The notes beneath the pieces were generated by a model. The model was not told the origin of the DNA. It saw only the letters and a list, made by a program, of their open reading frames with translations, and did not search any database. Positions 32,445-34,584 of a DNA stretch of 34,584 nucleotides are shown here, one piece after another. Within the stretch, counting starts at the first letter, position 1; each line of letters starts with the position of its first letter. Both the position numbers and the translations under genes were made by a program. This stretch comes from Thermoanaerobacterales bacterium. GTDB lineage: Bacteria > Bacillota > Desulfotomaculia > Desulfotomaculales > JASEER01. The DNA lies in NCBI GenBank assembly GCA_030019475.1, contig JASEER010000024.1:1-34584 (forward strand). Direction: 5' to 3'.

Positions 32445-33575
32445 TCACCCCGGAAGGGCAAAAAGGGACATGTCGGGCGAGAAATAGCACAACCGGGAGG
32501 CCTCCGGCAGCCAGCCCGACGGCAGAGGCGAAACAACAAGGAGACCGTCCGCGGTCAGGGCGCCGGACACAGCGCCGGCACCCGCGGCGCTTCCCCCGGA
32601 AGCAGTGCAGCCGTCGCCAGCCGTGGTCGCCGCCTGGGAGATCACGGCGTCGGGAACGCCCGGAGTTCCATTTGCCTTATACCGGCGGGCGGGGCACGCC
32701 GGAGCCGGCTGGCAGCCGTCTTGGGAAGCAATGAAAGCCAATGATGCTCCGTCACTCAACCCGCCGAAACGGAGGGCCGGCAGCAATACACCCGGTTCAC
32801 CGGCGTAATCTGGAGCAACCCCCGCGGTAATAACAATTTGCTCCTGACAGGCGGGAGCCTCGTTTACGGGACTCGGGCCGTTCGGCGCACCCGGGGCAAC
32901 CGCCTCTGCCACGTCCTCAACCGGTGGCGGCAACTCTTCGTCGCAGGGGAGCGGGGAACCGGGCTCCTCGTCACCGGGCAGGTCGCTGCCCGCGCCCGGG
33001 GTACCGACACCGACATCCAGGTCCGGACCCGTGTCCACGCCGATGCCCAGCCCGTTGTCACCGATCCCCACGTCCACGCCGGCTTCCACACCCGTGTTCA
33101 GCGAGAGATTCGTACCTAGCGGCAAAGCGGTTTCCAGCGCCACGCCAGTGTCTGCGCCTACACCGACGTCCAGGCCTTCATCGCTCAAACCGGCCCCTGT
33201 ACTAAGATCCACGCCCACGTCCGCGGTGGGCAACACCGCATCCACCACGGGCAGATCGTCCAGATCCGCATCCACACCAACATCGGCATCCAGCAGGGAC
33301 GAACCGCCGACATTAAGACCCACCGAGGCACCGGCGCCCGCACCCGGCATAACGCTGCCGCTATCGACCCTCGCCGAGACCCCCGGCAGGCCGTCCCCTT
33401 CGCCGACACTGACCCCGACATTCGCCAAACCGCCCAGGTCGAGTTTCAGTGAAAGGGCCTCTGCGGAACGGACGGGACCCGTAACCAGGAAAAATAATGT
33501 CATGGCAACCAGCCACGGCCAGAACCGTCCGCAGCCTGCGCCTATCGATTTTCCCCGGCCCATCCCGACCATCAT
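32445..33575 (-). CDS. Secreted Asp/Gly/Val-repeat protein with cysteine-containing C-terminus
   Basis: The 376-residue protein has a signal peptide (about residues 1-40, cleavage after a SAEA-like site). Residues about 42-205 are a low-complexity region of short beta-like units in which G, V, D and L recur (DVGVG, DLDVGVG, GVDVGIGDNG), strongly acidic. A proline- and glutamate-rich linker (about 200-245) and a C-terminal region with six cysteines follow. No known domain was recognised. The pattern is reminiscent of calcium-binding or stacked-beta surface proteins. AGGAG precedes the ATG. It may be a cell-surface or spore-surface component. Confidence 0.8.
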   Translation of the reverse strand: MMVGMGRGKSIGAGCGRFWPWLVAMTLFFLVTGPVRSAEALSLKLDLGGLANVGVSVGEGDGLPGVSARVDSGSVMPGAGAGASVGLNVGGSSLLDADVGVDADLDDLPVVDAVLPTADVGVDLSTGAGLSDEGLDVGVGADTGVALETALPLGTNLSLNTGVEAGVDVGIGDNGLGIGVDTGPDLDVGVGTPGAGSDLPGDEEPGSPLPCDEELPPPVEDVAEAVAPGAPNGPSPVNEAPACQEQIVITAGVAPDYAGEPGVLLPALRFGGLSDGASLAFIASQDGCQPAPACPARRYKANGTPGVPDAVISQAATTAGDGCTASGGSAAGAGAVSGALTADGLLVVSPLPSGWLPEASRLCYFSPDMSLFALPG

Positions 33576-33780
33576 AGACCTCTCCTGTTGTCACTGTCAT
33601 CCGCCTCCACCTTAACGTGCTCATAACAAACGCGTCAACGCATATAAGCTTTTTGTAATGTATACCTTTCGGGCTTTTTCGACGTATGTCGCAAACCAGG
33701 TTTCCTTAACTGGCAGCGGCGCATAAACCCCACCCGCCCGTCCCATACTAGGCCAAACCTACCGTGGAGGAGAACGCCGA

Positions 33781-34035
33781 ATGACAGTCGAAACCAGGAT
33801 TCAGCAAGCCATGTCCTTACTGAAGACGGCCAGCGGTAACCTCTCCACCTTTGCGCTGGAAACGAAGGATCGGGAGGCCAGGAAGTTCTACATGGAGGCG
33901 GCGCAGCAGCTGGACGCCATCAACGACAAACTCTCCGCGCGCCTGAATACGGTCCGCAACGAAGAACCCCCCGCGGCCGATACCGGTGCAGCGGTCTCGG
34001 GTCTGCTACGCCGGCGGCCGATCAAGAAGCTGTAA
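33781..34035 (+). CDS. DUF1657 protein
   Basis: The 84-residue protein matches DUF1657, small proteins of spore-forming Firmicutes: MTVETRIQQAMSLLK, NLSTFALETKD and a following FYMEAAQQLD segment. The family is about 70 residues long; here a basic tail (LLRRRPIKKL) is added. Its function is unknown; genes for it often lie with sporulation genes. GTGGAGGAG lies at good spacing before the ATG. Confidence 0.9.
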   Translation: MTVETRIQQAMSLLKTASGNLSTFALETKDREARKFYMEAAQQLDAINDKLSARLNTVRNEEPPAADTGAAVSGLLRRRPIKKL

Positions 34036-34137
34036 AAGCACCGCTCCCCTTGTCAACCCCCACCTTTGGCCGGCGTCCGGCCGGCCATCTCCCTTCTTCT
34101 TATCGCATCCTGTGCCGTTTGGCAGCGGGTCAAGTCC

Positions 34138-34371
34138 TCACGGCCTTGGTGCTTCAGAACCGCTTTGTTGCCTACGCGTCGAAAGCCACTCCAGGCCAAC
34201 CCCCAGCAGGGCCACGGCCACGTAGGCCAGCCATCCGCCAAAGAACGCCAAGCCGAAGTAAACGGTGTTCCACTCGTTAAAACAGATCGGCATAACGAAC
34301 TGGTCAAGCACAAAACCGATCCCCGTCGTAACGTACCAAACGCCAAGCGTTATCCGTTCAAGCACTGCCAC
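34138..34371 (-). CDS. Small membrane protein, 77 residues
   Basis: Two to three hydrophobic segments (about residues 7-30 and 38-64) and a polar tail characterise this small protein. The GTG start follows GGGGGCAG closely; a second GTG two codons later is possible. No family recognised. Downstream of it towards the end of the window no further gene is seen before the CRISPR repeats. Confidence 0.6.
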   Translation of the reverse strand: MAVLERITLGVWYVTTGIGFVLDQFVMPICFNEWNTVYFGLAFFGGWLAYVAVALLGVGLEWLSTRRQQSGSEAPRP

Positions 34372-34462
34372 CTGCCCCCGTCCCGCCGGCTACCGACGCT
34401 GATCCGGAAGCCTTACAGACTTACGATGAGCATACCACAACCGCGCCTAGCATCGGCCTGTG

Positions 34463-34584
34463 TACACCTTCCTCGCCCGGCGTGCTGGCCGGGCGCAACG
34501 TCAGAGCCCCCATGTCCTGCGTCTAGCACGATCTTAGTTTCAACCCTCGCCCGGCGTGCTGGCCGGGCGCAACACCTGCCCAAG
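34463..34584 (-). CRISPR. Trailer end of a CRISPR array
   Basis: A 29-base sequence (CCTCGCCCGG to GGGCGCAAC) occurs exactly at 34471-34499 and 34545-34573. The second copy extends to 37 bases with GTTTCAAC on its left (34537-34573), whereas the first is degenerate there. This gives a 37-base repeat and a 37-base spacer (34500-34536), and a new spacer begins at 34574. Read on the minus strand the repeat starts GTTGCG and ends GTTGAAAC, as many type I and III repeats do, with an internal GCCCGGC/GCCGGGC hairpin. The degenerate copy is the expected last repeat, so leader and cas genes would lie beyond the window. Confidence 0.78.

Noticed and set aside
34471-34573. The two right-end repeats considered as paired terminators because of the GCCCGGC/GCCGGGC stem
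   Set aside because: No T-run, exact identity over 29 bases including flanks of the stem, and regular 37/37 spacing favour CRISPR.

Overview
The window looks like a chromosomal segment of a GC-rich, anaerobic, spore-forming Clostridia-type Firmicute, possibly of the Peptococcaceae / Moorella / Desulfotomaculum kind. The lineage is inferred from gene content, not from a marker gene. The main clues are class II and class III ribonucleotide reductases with no class I enzyme, feoAB iron uptake, tungstate uptake, a probable selenoprotein, orphan sporulation-type histidine kinases, DUF1657 and DUF2512 proteins, strong AGGAGG-type ribosome binding sites and frequent GTG/TTG starts. No rRNA, tRNA, transposase or prophage was seen.

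Layout: 1-2611 (+) holds a structured leader, a small membrane protein and a membrane PAS histidine kinase. 2585-10726 (-) holds nrdG, a PocR-type histidine kinase coupled to it, nrdD, then an iron-type DtxR regulator and feoA-feoB with a small zinc-ribbon gene. 10747-14349 (-) holds a DUF2325 protein, a PLP aminotransferase and an MFS permease. 14479-17129 holds small membrane proteins and a cysteine desulfurase. 17303-19927 (+) holds a CDF metal exporter, a drug-type MFS permease and a small protein. 20095-21736 (-) is a three-gene redox operon: a small CXXC membrane peptide, a polyferredoxin membrane protein and a lipoprotein thioredoxin whose active site reads UxxC through an in-frame TGA. 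22208-25061 (-) is the tupABC tungstate transporter behind a structured leader with a terminator, followed by a decayed gene. 25205-29446 (+) holds a TupA homologue without signal peptide and nrdJ interrupted by an intein at its active-site cysteine. 29477-34371 holds a GH18-like secreted protein, a MEDS sensor protein, a frameshifted pair, an Asp/Gly/Val-repeat secreted protein, a DUF1657 protein and a small membrane protein. 34463-34584 is the trailing end of a CRISPR array that runs off the window.

How the genes fit together: oxygen-independent deoxynucleotide synthesis (nrdD/nrdG and nrdJ), iron supply with its regulator, FeS assembly (cysteine desulfurase), tungstate uptake and selenium use all suit a strict anaerobe dependent on metalloenzymes. 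The most novel-looking item is the CXXC peptide / polyferredoxin / seleno-thioredoxin operon, which may carry electrons from the cytoplasm to an extracytoplasmic selenol. Several genes (761-2611, 14479-14838, 20095-20643) lack a well-placed ATG/GTG/TTG but have a strong ribosome binding site ahead of an NTC or NTT codon.
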